From positions 33,337,501 through 33,401,500 of the forward strand of contig CM066984.1 of NCBI GenBank assembly GCA_033977485.1: 64,000 nt of DNA. Direction: 5' to 3'. The stretch comes from Hydrangea macrophylla (Eukaryota; Streptophyta; Magnoliopsida; Cornales; Hydrangeaceae). The notes under the pieces are model-generated. The model saw nothing but the letters and a program-made list of their open reading frames with translations, searched no databases and was not told the origin of the DNA. Positions 42,552-53,730 of the stretch are shown here, one piece after another; positions within the stretch are counted from its first letter, which is position 1; each line of letters opens with the position of its first letter. Made by a program: the position numbers and the translations under genes.

Positions 42552-43877
42552 TTGCCCGGGATACAGATACAATACCTACCCAAGCCGAGTGTGATCAACT
42601 CAGAAGGCATGGAGGTAGACCCGGTCACCCTAGGACCCAGCTGGATGGACCCGCTCGTGACGTTCTTGACAACGGGGGTGCTACCAGACGACAAAGAAGA
42701 AGTCCGCCGGGTCAAATACCGGGCGGCACGATACCACATTGTTGACGGAATTCTTTACAAGAGGGGATTCACTATCCCGTACCTCCGCTGTGTCCATCCT
42801 GTGCAAGTCCAAGCTATACTATTTAAAATCCATGAAGGAGTGTGCGAGAACCACATTGGAGGCTGGGCACTCTCCAGAAAGGCCTTACTGCAAGGCTACT
42901 ACTGGCCAACCATGGCCCGTGATTCCCAAGAGTACGTCAGAAGATGTGACAAGTGTCAGAGATACTCTCCCATGATCAACCGATCGGGAGAACTCCAGAC
43001 ACCAATCCACAGTCCCTGGCCATTCGCCCAGTGGGTAATCGACATTGTTGGTCTCTTGCCGAGAGGAAAAGGACAGGTCAAATTTGTCGTGATAGCTGTT
43101 GACTACTTCACCAAATGGGCAGAGGCCGATCCCTTGGCGACAATAACCGAGCAAAAAATGGAGTGCTTTGTGGAAAGGAATATTCTTAGTAGATTTGGCA
43201 TTCCCCGGGTCCTGGTCAGTGACAATGGTAGACAATTTGACACCCCTATCTTCAGATAATTCTGCTCGGACTACAGGATACTGAATCAGTACTCCTCCCC
43301 CGAGGACACACAAGCCAACGGTGAAGCCAAGGTAACCAACTGAACAATCTTGTACTCAATCAAAACAAGGCTTGAAGGCGCCAAAGGGCTATGGGCTGAA
43401 GAGCTACCAACCCTCCTGTGGGCCTACCGCACTACACCCCGAGCGGCAACAGGCGAAACGCCGTTCTCTTCAACTTACAAATTTGAGGCAGTGGTCCCCA
43501 CAGAGTTTGGGTTGCCAACATACTGGGTGGCCAACTTCAGTGCGCCGGATAACGAAGAAGCTCTCCGGTCCAAACTGGACTTGGTAGAGGAAAAAAGAGA
43601 CCGGGCCTACCTAAAGGTAGCAGCCTACAAGCAAAGAGTCTCGCGGTATTACAATAGCAAGGTGAAGCACCGCAGTTTTCAAGTCGGAGACCTTGTCCTC
43701 AAGGCAGTGAACCAGTCTACCCGAATCCCGAGCCATGGAAAATTTGGACCAAACTGGGAAGGCCCATATAAAGTAACCCGGGTCAACCGACCGGGAACCT
43801 ACTGGCTACAGAGCATGGACGGGCATGATCTCTCTCATCCTTGGAATGTGCAACACCTCCGTAAGTACTATCAGTAG
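42552..43877 (+). pseudogene. Element A/B integrase
   Basis: Zinc domain: HEGVCENHIGGWALSRKALL, then CDKCQRYSP. Catalytic core: WVIDIVGLLPRGKGQ, then VSDNGRQFD. The third acid of the DDE triad, expected in a QANGQVEVTN-like block, reads QANGEAKVTN, so Glu appears to be Lys. A TAA follows at 43257 and a TGA near 43341. The C-terminal part is open (43350-43877) and ends HPWNVQHLRKYYQ. Part of this gene may derive from A rather than B. Confidence 0.88.
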
Positions 43878-44020
43878 CATCTGACCACGGGAATTTAGTA
43901 TTGGTAGAGAAATTTGTTTTTTGTAAGCTCTGATTGAGCAACCATTATAAATTTTTGTTTTTGAATAAAATTGCAAAGTTTACCTTAAAATTTACTCCTG
44001 TCAATGCACCGTGCAATGCT

Positions 44021-44145
44021 CAAAAGACCTCGGGCCTAACCCCGAGGCACCAAAGACCTTGGGCCTAACCCCGAGGCACCAAAGACCTTGGGCCTAACCC
44101 CAAGGCACTAAAAAGACCTCGGGCTCCGAACCCAGGCACAAAAGG
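44021..44145. repeat. 28-bp tandem repeat, four units
   Basis: Units of AAGACCTTGGGCCTAACCCC plus GAGGCACC, at about 44024, 44052, 44081 and 44112; the last is degenerate. Confidence 0.9.
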
Positions 44146-44148
44146 ACC

Positions 44149-44440
44149 CTGCAACCACCCATGTTCCAGGTCGGTTTCCTATGGTCGCTCCTCAACACGC
44201 CCCCGCCTTCACATGACGCTCGGGGGCAAAGGGATACTAGACCTAAATAGGAAATTACTTAAAGCTTCGCTTAGGTCCAGCTGACGACGGGGCCAAACCC
44301 CTAGGTGGCCAACGATGGCAAGCTTCAAATGACCCACCTGCAACCACCCATGTTCCAGGTCGGTTCTCTACGGCTACTCACTCCAACACTCCAGCCTTAG
44401 CAAAATGCTTGGGGGGCAGGGGAATATTAGGCCAAAATAG
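44149..44440. repeat. 189-bp tandem duplication
   Basis: CTGCAACCACCCATGTTCCA occurs at 44149 and 44338, followed by related sequence in both copies; the second copy is cut short. Confidence 0.75.
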
Positions 44441-44942
44441 GGAATCACATCGGTCACTACAAGAACTTGGAAGATATTCCCAAGTACTTACAGTTATCAG
44501 AGATATATCCCAGACGGTAAAATAGGATACACCTATGATACACCGGGACATCCCGGACGGTAATACAGGGTACTCCTATAATACACCGGACGATCCCGGA
44601 TGCTAAACAGGACCAGCTCTTACAGCACTGCTAAACAGGACCAGTTCCTATAGCACTCCGGGCAATTGCCTTTTAAACAGGTTAGGAAGACTAGATGTTC
44701 TACTGGTTACAGTCCTAAAACATTTGCTAAGGCAGGTGTTAGGTTGGCCAAAAACTGAGCGGATACTAGCAATTATAAACAGGCACAGTGCAGAGAAAGA
44801 AGACAGTTAATGGAAATGAAATTTGACCTCAGGGGCCTTTTCATTAATTAAGATGAAACTGTACAAAGCCTGGGGGGGCAGTTGTAGTAGCCTCTCCACA
44901 AAAAGAAAAAAAAAACTACAACAAGAAACAGAAAACAAAAAA

Positions 44943-46556
44943 TTAATGTACAACCACCACTTCCTCCTCCCCCACGGCCTGCTCATCAACGGAGGGGTCC
45001 CCGGCCGGTGTAGCTTCAGTAGCAACCTCAGCTTCGGCGGCGACCTCGGCCTCAGCAGCGACCTCGGAGTCGGCCTGGCCTTCCTTCCAATAACCGGACT
45101 CGGCCCAGGAGTACCTGGACAGATCCCAGTCGGGATGGTCAGCAGCAGCCCGCTTCGCCAGGTCGGCGTAGCCTGTGAGGAACCCTGCTTTGAATTCCTC
45201 CTTAGCTTCTTTGGCTTTAGCCTCCCGAGCAGCAGTAAGCTCCGAGAGCGTGGCCATCATAGCTTCGAGATCCTGCTTGACAGAGATCTTCGCGGACTCT
45301 AAGGCTGCAACCTTAACCTCAGCAATTTTCTCGACGGTGATCCTCTCGGCCTCCGCTGCTGCTGCTTTAGCCTCCGCAGCCTTCTGGGCAGCCCGCTCGG
45401 TTGACAAGGAGTCGCAGACTTCCCCCAGCTCCAGGGCCATCGCCCGGGATCTTTCTTCCTCCACGGTGAGGGCAAACTCCGCGGACTCCCGGGCAGCCCT
45501 CTCCACGGAAAGGTTAGCCTCTGCAGCGGCCAACTTTTAGCGACACCGGGAAGGGTGGTCTCAGCCCCGGCAGTAATGCAGCCAATCTGCAAGAACAAGG
45601 AAACGTCAGTACATGCAAGGAAAAAGGCCAAGGTTTATGTGCAAAGAAACTTACCAAGTGGCTGATGCTATATAGCCAACCGATAATGGCCTCTAGGCTC
45701 ATCAGGGCGCACTTGTCAACCTGACTCTGCAGCAACCCGGGTCGTACCCTTCCTCGGACATCATCCACCATCTCGGTCTCCGATAACAAAGAGGGGCCCG
45801 CACGAGCTTCCTCCATGGTTGGAAAAGAGACCCCGGACGGTCTGGCCACTGGGGGAAGTGGTGAAGGCGCAACAGTGGTCACGCCAGCAGGTGGTGGTGG
45901 TGGTGCAGCAATTGTAACGATGGGCGTGGAGGTGGCAGCCGCCTCCTTCTCAGCCCGGATGGATATCCCCCGGGAAATTCTTTTCAGGGGCTGGCCCTCG
46001 GTGGGGATCGGCTTCTTTCTCTTTTGGCCAGCTCAGGCCATCAGAGCCGCCTCCTTCTCCTTCAACGCCGCTGCGTTCTTTGGAGCCATTTCTGCAAAAC
46101 CAGAGAGCAGGTTAGTTCCGCAAAATCCCAGACTTCCCGAACGGTCAAGAAATAGCATTTACCAGGAATGATCGCTGGGAGAATAGGAGCCTTGAGGCGC
46201 TGAGACTTATAGGAAATCTTTGGACTTCCCGAATGGGTCAGCACCTTGTTGATGTCGGTTGGGTCCTCGACCAAGGACAAGACCCTTGCATGGAGCTCGT
46301 CGGGAAGACTTGGAGGATCAACTGCTCCCACTGCAAAGCAAATACACAAATGGGTTAGTCAAGTCAAAACCGAAAGACTGATCGAGAAAGAAAGAGTGCT
46401 CGGGCTTACTCCTCAGCTTCCCCACCCAGAAGGTCCTCAGTTGGATACTCGGCGCCTTCTCGTACAGACCCTGTGCGGACTCAGACTTGTGTCCGGTGCC
46501 TCTGACCTGGACCGCTCATCCTCCGACCAGGAAGATGATTCAAAACTAGAGTGACA
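44943..46556 (-). pseudogene. Antisense, intron-containing gene of the Tat element
   Basis: On the - strand, four exons (46556-46410, 46330-46163, 46091-45655, 45586-44943) are separated by introns of 79, 71 and 68 bp, all GT-AG, and the frame is kept across each junction. Segments: FWVGKLRMGAVDPPSLPDEL; VEDPTDINKVLTHSGSP; EMAPKNAAALKEKEAA; a Pro-rich part (IAAPPPPPAGV); SLEAIIGWLYSISHLIGCI; then an Ala/Glu-rich coiled coil (AAEANLSVERAARES, VEEERSRAMALELGEV) and an acidic tail ending VGEEEVVVVH. Tat elements such as Grande carry antisense genes in this position, and this looks like one; its role is unknown. An in-frame TGA near 46037, a one-base loss near 45540 and a frame problem in the first exon suggest it is now broken. 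Confidence 0.7.
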
Positions 46557-47017
46557 TATCCTTGGGATTTCGGTGACTGGGCCAGGAAGTAGAGAACGAC
46601 CTAGGTATGGGTCAGGAACTCTGAGTCTGAGGTATAGAGGAGGTAGGGTTATCAACCTAAAAGGCAGAGAGTATATAGTCTTAAAGACAAAGTGACACTC
46701 GGTCAGAACTACCCGGGGACAGGCCGCTCGGTTCAACCTATCTAACGTATCTCCGGACTTAAAGAAAGAGCAGAACCAGAGAAAGAAAAAGTCCCACTCC
46801 CGTTCTAACCTAAGAGGGTTCGCCCTCTCCAGCCTCGCTCAGGCAAGAAGAGAAAAAGGAAGAGGAGGAGGATGATGAGCTGAATCTAAAAAGGGAGCAC
46901 TTACAAGGATTATCGCAGAAGAAGAGCTCGGGAAGCTTTATCGGACACTTTCTCTGCTCTCAAACCGCTCGGTATCTCTATCAATTGGCAGCAAGAATCT
47001 CAAAATGAACAAGTACT

Positions 47018-47028
47018 CTTTATATATA
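47018..47028 (-). promoter_or_regulatory. Candidate TATA box for the antisense gene
   Basis: The - strand reads CTATATATAAAG about 465 bp upstream of the first coding exon of the antisense gene. A leader with a possible intron (donor TTGTAAGTG near 46917) would fit between them. Confidence 0.5.
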
Positions 47029-47403
47029 GAGCGCGGACGGTCTAGATCAAGTTAGATCTAACGGCCAGGAAATTTTCCCGCCTAAACCTCCCGACAACTG
47101 TCATCTCGACCACGCAGAATGTTGCCTTAAAAGACGCACCCAATTAATGCCAGACGTGATGGTCAGGTTACGACGTGACTGTTCGGTTACCAGCCTCGCT
47201 GGATCCTGACTAGGCTAGTGATAAGGTGACACATGACAGAAGTTGGTCCTGGGCTCACATAGCCACCGCTCGGTCCTGACCCCGGAAGACCAACCCTATC
47301 AGTCACGACCCGGGTAGCAACCCGGGGCCATTTCCCGGACGGCTGTTTGTCAGAAGCAGTCTTAATTTTCAAACCTCATCCGATTGAGCATCCCATCAGT
47401 TTT

Positions 47404-47419
47404 GAAAATGGGGGGCAGC
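47404..47419 (+). promoter_or_regulatory. Polypurine tract of element A
   Basis: GAAAATGGGGGGCAGC directly before the 3' LTR; purine-rich, as needed to prime plus-strand DNA. Confidence 0.8.
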
Positions 47420-48051
47420 TGATATGCACTAAAATATCAGGTCAAAGTCGGGCCTCGCCACCTCAACAAAGAGAAGCCAAGTCATCTTGAATTTGGATTG
47501 ACTACACAGCCAACCCGGGCTGTTACACAAAACCGCCCGATTTGGTCGTAAGTCCGGTCATTCTTTCCAGATGGATCCCACATGGGCGCGCCCCCAGCAG
47601 GCGTGATTACTTCATCGGCAAGCCTCCAGACAGTTTTCTATCCCAGTTAGAAGACTAAATGGAAGGAGCAGGCAGTTTCCTAAACCACGTAGGAAACTCC
47701 CCTAAATTTATGTAAATCAGTTGCAATCAGATTAGGCTTCCTAATCTGATTACTTACCATGTATAGGAGGACTCTTGCATCTATAAAAGAGCCCACCTAC
47801 CCTCTTTACGAGAGGGAGCATTATAACCAAAAGAATAGCATATTATTATCACTCATACGCATACACCCAGTCAGTTTTACTGGTAGTGCCGCCCAACTGT
47901 TGGCTCACCAGGCCCGCCGGTGATCTGCTAGTGAAGCGCACTGACGCAACCGTGGACGTAGGTCACCTTGTTAACAGGACCAAACCACATACAAATCTCA
48001 TTGTGTCCATATCTCTCTTTGAATCTCTCTTACCAATTTTCGACATCATCA
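47420..48051 (+). repeat. 3' LTR of element A
   Basis: TGATATGCACTAAAATATC to CGACATCATCA. TATA box CTATAAAAG at 47781. Followed by the target duplication AACAA. Confidence 0.9.
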
Positions 48052-48056
48052 AACAA

Positions 48057-48436
48057 TATTTTGTAGTCGCTGCGATTTTGCTCGGCTCACACGTTGGAGC
48101 ATCCGTCGTTTTCGATTAAGATGGAAGCAACCTAGAACGTGCTTTCAATTTTTATTTTATTGGTTGTTGTCGTTGTTGGAAATGATGCAAATTGAAAACC
48201 AATAGATTAAAAAACACGACATTGCCAAACACGCCATGCTTTTTTTTTTTTCCAAAAAGAAAAAAAATGATCTTTCATTGATTCATATCGAGTTGTTTAT
48301 TAGTGAATTTTCAAGCTTAATATTTTTTATTATCTGTGGAAGTTTGCTAGAAATTTATTATACCCATACATTAATATGATAAATGAACTCAATAAATATC
48401 CATATTATTGGTACTCATTTGTTACTGCTAAGATTA
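48057..48436. other. Intergenic DNA between composite A and solo LTR D
   Basis: AT-rich and without recognisable genes. It is probably the older DNA into which both elements inserted. Confidence 0.5.
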
Positions 48437-48689
48437 AAAACTGTCACACCCCGAATTTTGGACAACTAAATATTCAATCCAGAGCATGTATCGAGACGAA
48501 TATTCAATTGATAAAATCTCGAGAGTGACACTCCACACAAGCTAACAAATAATTTATTGAAAATGATATTTTTATATTCATTAAATAAGGATATGTGATC
48601 TTGTTTTTAAAGAAAAACTCTTTAGTATTAAATCCGTATTCCCAAACATCCATTTCATTATAAAATAAATAAAGTTCTATTGCAATTAT

Positions 48690-49320
48690 TGATAGGTACA
48701 AAAATATCAGCTCAAAGTCAATCTACACCACTTCAGTCAGGAGATGTCGAGTTATCCGGAAGTCACGCTCAGTATATTACCATCTGGGGTCATCCCGCCA
48801 ATACCGCCCGGTCTAGGGCCACAGCCCTGGTATGCGGTAAGGGTTTATTACGCGACATCCGTAACCCGGGTGCGTGACATAACTTGCTCTACAATGTTCC
48901 AGACAGTTGTCTATCCCAAATAAATGACTAATGGAAAGTGCAAGATGTTTCCTAATCCGCTTAGGGAACTCCCACGATTTGTGTAAATCAGTTGTGATTA
49001 TATTAGGCTTCTTAATCTGTTTCAATTACGTTGTACGAGTGGTCTCTTACGCCTATAAAAGAGGCCACTCACTCCCGTTAGAGGGGGGTGCATACTTATT
49101 TTACAGAATAGTAGTACACATCATTCATACGCATATACCCGGCTGGTTTTCTGGTAATGCCATCTTCCTTGTTGGTTCACCAATAAGCTGCTGGTGATTT
49201 GTTAGTAAAAGTGATTCGACACACCACGTGGACGTAGGCTCCTTAGTTAACAAGACCGAACCACATACAAATTTCTTCTGTCTTACTCTTCTTGTTCTTG
49301 TCCAATTTTTAGCATCATCA
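48690..49320 (+). repeat. 5' LTR of element C
   Basis: TGATAGGTACAAAAATATC to TAGCATCATCA, 631 bp, TATA box CTATAAAAG at about 49053. It aligns with the A LTR along most of its length, with many substitutions. Confidence 0.85.
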
Positions 49321-49340
49321 ATTTGGCGCTGTCTGTGGCA
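49321..49340 (+). promoter_or_regulatory. Primer-binding site of element C (altered)
   Basis: ATTTGGCGCTGTCTGTGGCA. The TGGCGCC core of A and B has become TGGCGCT. Confidence 0.7.
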
Positions 49341-49383
49341 ACAACAGATTTTCTCAAAAAAATAAATCTCTTGACTGATCGCT

Positions 49384-50750
49384 ATGGCTCCTCGCCAAAA
49401 CAAGAAGACTATTCAGCAGTCGGATCAGGCGGATCCGCTGGCCAACCAGTCAGTGGTCTCCATGACTCCCGAGCAAGTCACAACAACTTTGGAACAACTT
49501 CTGGAAGGCCAGCGCTAGACCCAGCGGCAAATAGAAGCTCTGCTGGCCCGACAGAACAAGCCCCCGACAATGGTGTAGCTAGGCAATGATGAGCATGGTC
49601 CGCTACCCCTATGTGCCGGACGACGTGCTCATACCGCGCCAACGTCCCCCAGAAGGTTGAGCGGCTCAGGATCGATGAGCGTGCTCGGGATCCTATATGG
49701 ACCAGGCAACATGCTCGAGCCAATCTAAACCCCAAGGGGGACGCCAGAGATATCATCAATAAGAAATGTGCCGCTAGAGGGGACAAGCAAGAGCAGCAGA
49801 CCCAGTAATCAACAAGGACAGCCTAGCCAAAAACTGGAGCGATCTTCAGCACACGATTAACCAGAGTCATAGCCAAGCCCTGTCCCTGAGGACGGCACAT
49901 TTCAAAGAGAAGGCGTCTTCGTCCGACCCGACCTCTCACCAAAATTTAGAAAGGAGGACCGGTCGGGAGGATTTTAAGGCCCAAATTGAGGACCTGCAAA
50001 AACAGATCAAAAAACTAAGCCGTAAGCTAGGTCATGACCACATCAACATCGAAACTGAGTCGCCCTTCACGGTTTGGATCAGAGGATTTCCCATCCCGAG
50101 GAAATTTAAACAACCACATCTCAATTCTTACGACAGTTCGGGGAGCCCGGTAGATCATGTCCGGGCTTACAAGGCTCAGATGGCTCTCGTAACCAGCACC
50201 AACAAACTGCTCTGACTGGCCTTTCCCAGCATTCTCAAAGGGCCAGCTGCACAGTGGTTCCACGTCCTCAAACCCCGAACGGTCAATGATTTCAAGGCGC
50301 TTAGCAAGCTCTTCGTCAACCAGTTCGTGGGGAAGCTTGATCGGTCACAACCAGATACCTAGTTGCTGGCTATCAAACAACGCAATGGAGAATCACTGAA
50401 AGATTATGTCGACTGTTTCAATCAACAAAAACCCCAACACAAGGGAAAATCCCGAAGCAGGATCAGCAACGTGGCAGTTGGGATTAGGCCCCAATTGCCT
50501 TCACACCTCTTTCTCGGCCTATCCACGAAGTCATGGCCGCCGCCGAGGCTCAGGGGTTACTCAAGCAACCGGTAAAGCTGAAGAGTCCATCGGAGAAGAA
50601 AAATCGGGACAAGTTTTGTCGGTATCACAAAGATCATGGTTACAACACTGAAGACTGCTTCAAACTTAAGATTGCCATCGAAAAGCTCATCGAGTAGGGT
50701 CATCTCACTAATTTCGTCACTCCAGATAGGCGACCATGGCCGGATACCAG
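49384..50750 (+). pseudogene. Element C gag pseudogene
   Basis: ATG 49384. Gag core at about 50060-50440 (SYDSSGSPVDHVRAYKAQ, GPAAQWFHVLKPRTVNDF). The stretch between the core and the zinc motif is shortened by a deletion near 50430. The zinc motif CRYHKDHGYNTEDC has its second His changed to Tyr. Stops at 49516, 50359 and 50695 were CAG or CAA in sister copies. Confidence 0.85.
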
Positions 50751-50826
50751 AGCTCCCGATCAGCCACAGCCCCTCGGCGTCGTCAACGTCATATCCGGAG
50801 GAACATCCGATGGAGGGGACTCACAC

Positions 50827-51345
50827 TTGGCAAGGAAGAGACATGCGCGGGCATCTCGAGCGAATATCCTACATGTCCAACCAACCAGCTCCCCGCCGAT
50901 CGATGTGCTAACATTCTCGTTCGACGATGTGAAGGATCTACATTGTCCCCATGACGATCCGCTGGTGGTGACGCTCTCCATAGCCAACTATGTGGTCAAA
51001 AGTGTATTAGTAGACACGGGTAGCTCCTCTGATATTTTGTTCGTCTCTACATTCGATCAGTTTGGTATATCAAGAGATAGGCTCCGACCGGTGGCCACTC
51101 CCTTGGTCGGGTTCAACGGCTCAAGCACACAACCACTTGGGATGATTGAGCTGCCAGTCATGATGGAAGCCAACCCACAGCAAGTCTCAGTGATGGAAAA
51201 TTTTGTAGTTGTGGAGGCACCATCTACATACAATGTCATCCTCGGGAGGCCAATGCTCAATAGAGCCAAGGCGATGGCATCGACATACAACCTGATGATC
51301 AAATTTTTAACCCCCCAAGGTCCCAAAAGCATGCGTGGAGATTAA
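50827..51345 (+). pseudogene. Element C protease region
   Basis: 172 codons with VDTGSSSDILFVSTFDQFG, VGFNGSSTQPLG and VILGRPMLNRAKA. The aspartic protease motif is intact, but the flanking frame is broken. Confidence 0.85.
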
Positions 51346-53730
51346 GGAACTGCTCGGAGCTACTATGTCAGCTCCCTGCGTAGAGAGGCAGTTACAGAAA
51401 CATTGAACGTTCAGGAGATGGCCCCGAGGGATGCGAAAAATGGAGTATGCCCAGTAGAGGAACTAGAGCAGGTGGCACTTGACCCCCAGCATCCCGATCG
51501 GTTCGCCAGCATTGGCACTCTCCTAGAACTAGGGCTCAGGGAGAAGTTGATCCAGTTCTTGAGAGAGAGCCAGGACGTCTTTGCCTGGTGCCATGAAGAC
51601 ATGCATGGGATTGACCCCTTGGTCATGTCCCATCATCTCAACGTCGACCCAAACTTCCGATCAAGCAGAAGAGAGGAGGCATGGCTCCTAAAAGGCAGGA
51701 AGTAGTAAGCGAGGAAACTCCTTAAAGCAAAGTCCATTAGGGAAGTGCAATATCCCAATTGGCTAGCCAATGTAGTGCTAGTCAAGAAGAGCAACGGTAA
51801 GTGGAGGATGTGCGTGGACTTTACTAACTTGAACAAAGCCTGCCCCCAAAGACTGCTATCCATTGCCTCGGATACACCTCCTTGTGGATTCCACGGCCAG
51901 CCACTCACTCCTCTCCTTCATGGACGCCTACTCGGGATACAATCAGATCAGCATGTATCTCGGGGACGAAGAGAAGACTTCCTTCATCACAGACCAGAGG
52001 ACGTATGTGCTATAGGGTAATGCCCTTTGGCCTTAAAAACGCCGGGGCAACTTACTTTAATCGAGAAATCAATGGAAGTGTACGCTGACGATTTCTTCGT
52101 TAAAAGTCGAGATGAGTTCGACCATCTCAAGCACATGGCCGGGGCCATCAGCATCTTAAGAAAGTACTGGATGAGGTTGAACCCATCCAAATGCACATTC
52201 GGGGTTTCGTCCGGAAAGTTCCTGGGTTATTTGGTAAGCCGACGAGGAATCAAGGCAAATCCTGAGAAAATTCAAGCTATCATCAACATGTGGTCGCCCA
52301 GGTCAACCAAAGAAGTTCAGAGTCTGGACGGGCAGGTAGTTGCCCTGAATAGGTTCGTTTCCCGAGCTACCGACCGGTGTTTGCATTTTTTCAAGATCCT
52401 CCGTAAAGCATTTCAATGGTCGGAAGAGTGTGAAGAGGTGTTTCAGGATCTAAAGAAATACCTGACATCGCCTCCGCTACTCTCAACGCCCTTACCAAAG
52501 GAGGAACTTTTCCTCTACTAGGTAGTGTCACCTTCAGTGGTAAGCTCGGCACTCATTACCGAGGAACACCGAATATAGTTTCTTGTTTATTACACAAGCC
52601 GGGCGCTCCAAGGAGCCAAAATTTGGTACCCCCAAATCGAGAAGCTTGCCTTTGCCCTCGTTACCTCAGCCCGGAGACTCTATCCAAACTTTCAGGTCCA
52701 TGTCATTGTGGTCCTCATGGAACAACCGCTCTGCCGGATCCTAAGCAGGCCCGAGACATCTGGAAGGCTTATAAGGTGGGCGTTGGAGTTAGAGGAATTT
52801 GAAGTGTGTATAGACCCCGAACGGCAATCAAGGGATAGTCCATAGTGGATTTTCTCGTAGAGTTCACATACCCAGAAGATCTGGCCGAGGAGTTCACCCT
52901 GCCCAAATTACCTCCCAGTCTACAATCTGGTACCCTAACCTAGGTACTCTATGTGGATGGGTCTTTTAACAAACAGGGCAGTAGGGACGGAGTCATCCTA
53001 ACTACACCCGATAGGATTCAGTTGGAGTATGCACTAAGGTTCGGGGTTCCAAGCTTCTAATAACGAAGCCGAGTATGAAGCGTTATTGGTCGGGCTTTAA
53101 TTAGCTAGCTCAATGAGCGCATAGCAAATCCAGGGGTACAGTGACTCCCAACTCGTGGTCAATCAAGTCAACCATGAGTATGAAGCTCAGAAAAATAACA
53201 TGGTAGCCTACCTAGCCCTTGTCCGATCAGTCTCAAAGAAGCTTAAGGGGTTCTCCATCACACAGATCCCAAGGGAAGAGAACACGTGGGCTGACCAGTT
53301 ATCCCGCCTTGCTTCATCCTTTGAGTCAGACCTACCCGGGATAAGGATAGAATACTTACCCGAGCCTAGTGTGGCCAACTCAGAAGGCATGGAGGTCGAA
53401 CTGGTCGCTTTAGGGCCCAACTGGTGGATCCGATCGTGACGTTCCTTATAACTGGAAGCTTACCAGACGAAAACGATGACGCCCGACGGGTAAAGTACCA
53501 GGCGGCCAGATATCACTTCGTCGATGGCATACTCTATAAAAGGGGGTTCTTTATCCCCTATCTCCGATGCGTTCACCCTCCCAAGCTCAAAGAATCTAAT
53601 ATGAAATCCACGAGGGAGTGTGAGGAAGCCACGTAGGAGGTCGAGTGCTTTTTCATAAAGCTATGTTATAAGGGTATTACCAGCTGACAATGGCCTGGGA
53701 CTCTTGGGAGTACGTTAAAAAATGTGACAG
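51346..53730 (+). pseudogene. Element C reverse transcriptase, RNase H domains and integrase start
   Basis: Motifs: DVFAWCHEDMHGIDPLVMSH, MCVDFTNLNKACP, FMDAYSGYNQISM, then after a deletion of about 30 bp VYADDFFVKS in place of VYVDDLLVKS. RNase H and archaeal-type RNase H pieces follow (YVDGSFNKQGS near 52950, YEALLVGL near 53080). Stops at 52576 (CAG in B) and 52939 (TGG in A and B) are among many. The integrase begins at about 53420 and stops in its zinc domain. Confidence 0.87.

Larger units (their letters stand above)
37681..43877 (+). mobile_element. Ty3/gypsy Tat element B, lacking its own 3' LTR
   Basis: Has a complete 5' LTR, primer-binding site, gag, protease, reverse transcriptase, both RNase H domains and integrase. 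Its LTR start differs from that of A (TGATATGTCCAAAATAATC), but the second half is clearly related, so B is a sister family member. No B-type 3' LTR follows; the next LTR downstream belongs to A. B therefore seems to have inserted into A's integrase and then lost its 3' end together with a piece of A. Confidence 0.75.
43878..44942. other. 3' non-coding region of the Tat composite
   Basis: No coding segment. Contains two tandem repeats (listed separately) and short CCGGACGGTAATACAGG-type repeats near 44540-44650. Confidence 0.6.
19966..48051 (+). mobile_element. Ty3/gypsy Tat-clade composite (element A) with nested insertions
   Basis: Bounded by near-identical LTRs (19966-20592 and 47420-48051), with the duplication AACAA on both sides (19961-19965 and 48052-48056). 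Its parts are a Tat-type primer-binding site, gag and protease (20653-22978), reverse transcriptase and two RNase H domains (35517-37680), and a 3' region with an antisense gene and purine tract. The Tat clade is indicated by TTTGGCGCCG, a second archaeal-type RNase H and the antisense gene. Insertions are element E (with solo LTR F inside) and the 5' part of element B. The point where B sequence gives way to A sequence could not be placed, but must lie after about 42830. Confidence 0.85.
48690..53730 (+). mobile_element. Ty3/gypsy Tat element C, 3'-truncated
   Basis: Has a 5' LTR, primer-binding site, gag, protease, reverse transcriptase, both RNase H domains and the start of integrase. It ends abruptly after KKCD of the integrase zinc domain, where solo LTR D resumes. 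It is the most decayed of the three Tat copies. Confidence 0.85.

Noticed and set aside
44823..45540. Two + strand open frames over the antisense gene
   Set aside because: Shadows of the GC-rich antisense exon; splice sites, coiled coil and frame continuity are all on the - strand.
37681..48051. B as a complete element using the 47420 LTR as its 3' LTR
   Set aside because: The 47420 LTR matches the 19966 LTR along its whole length and shares its target duplication, while the B LTR differs strongly in its first third.
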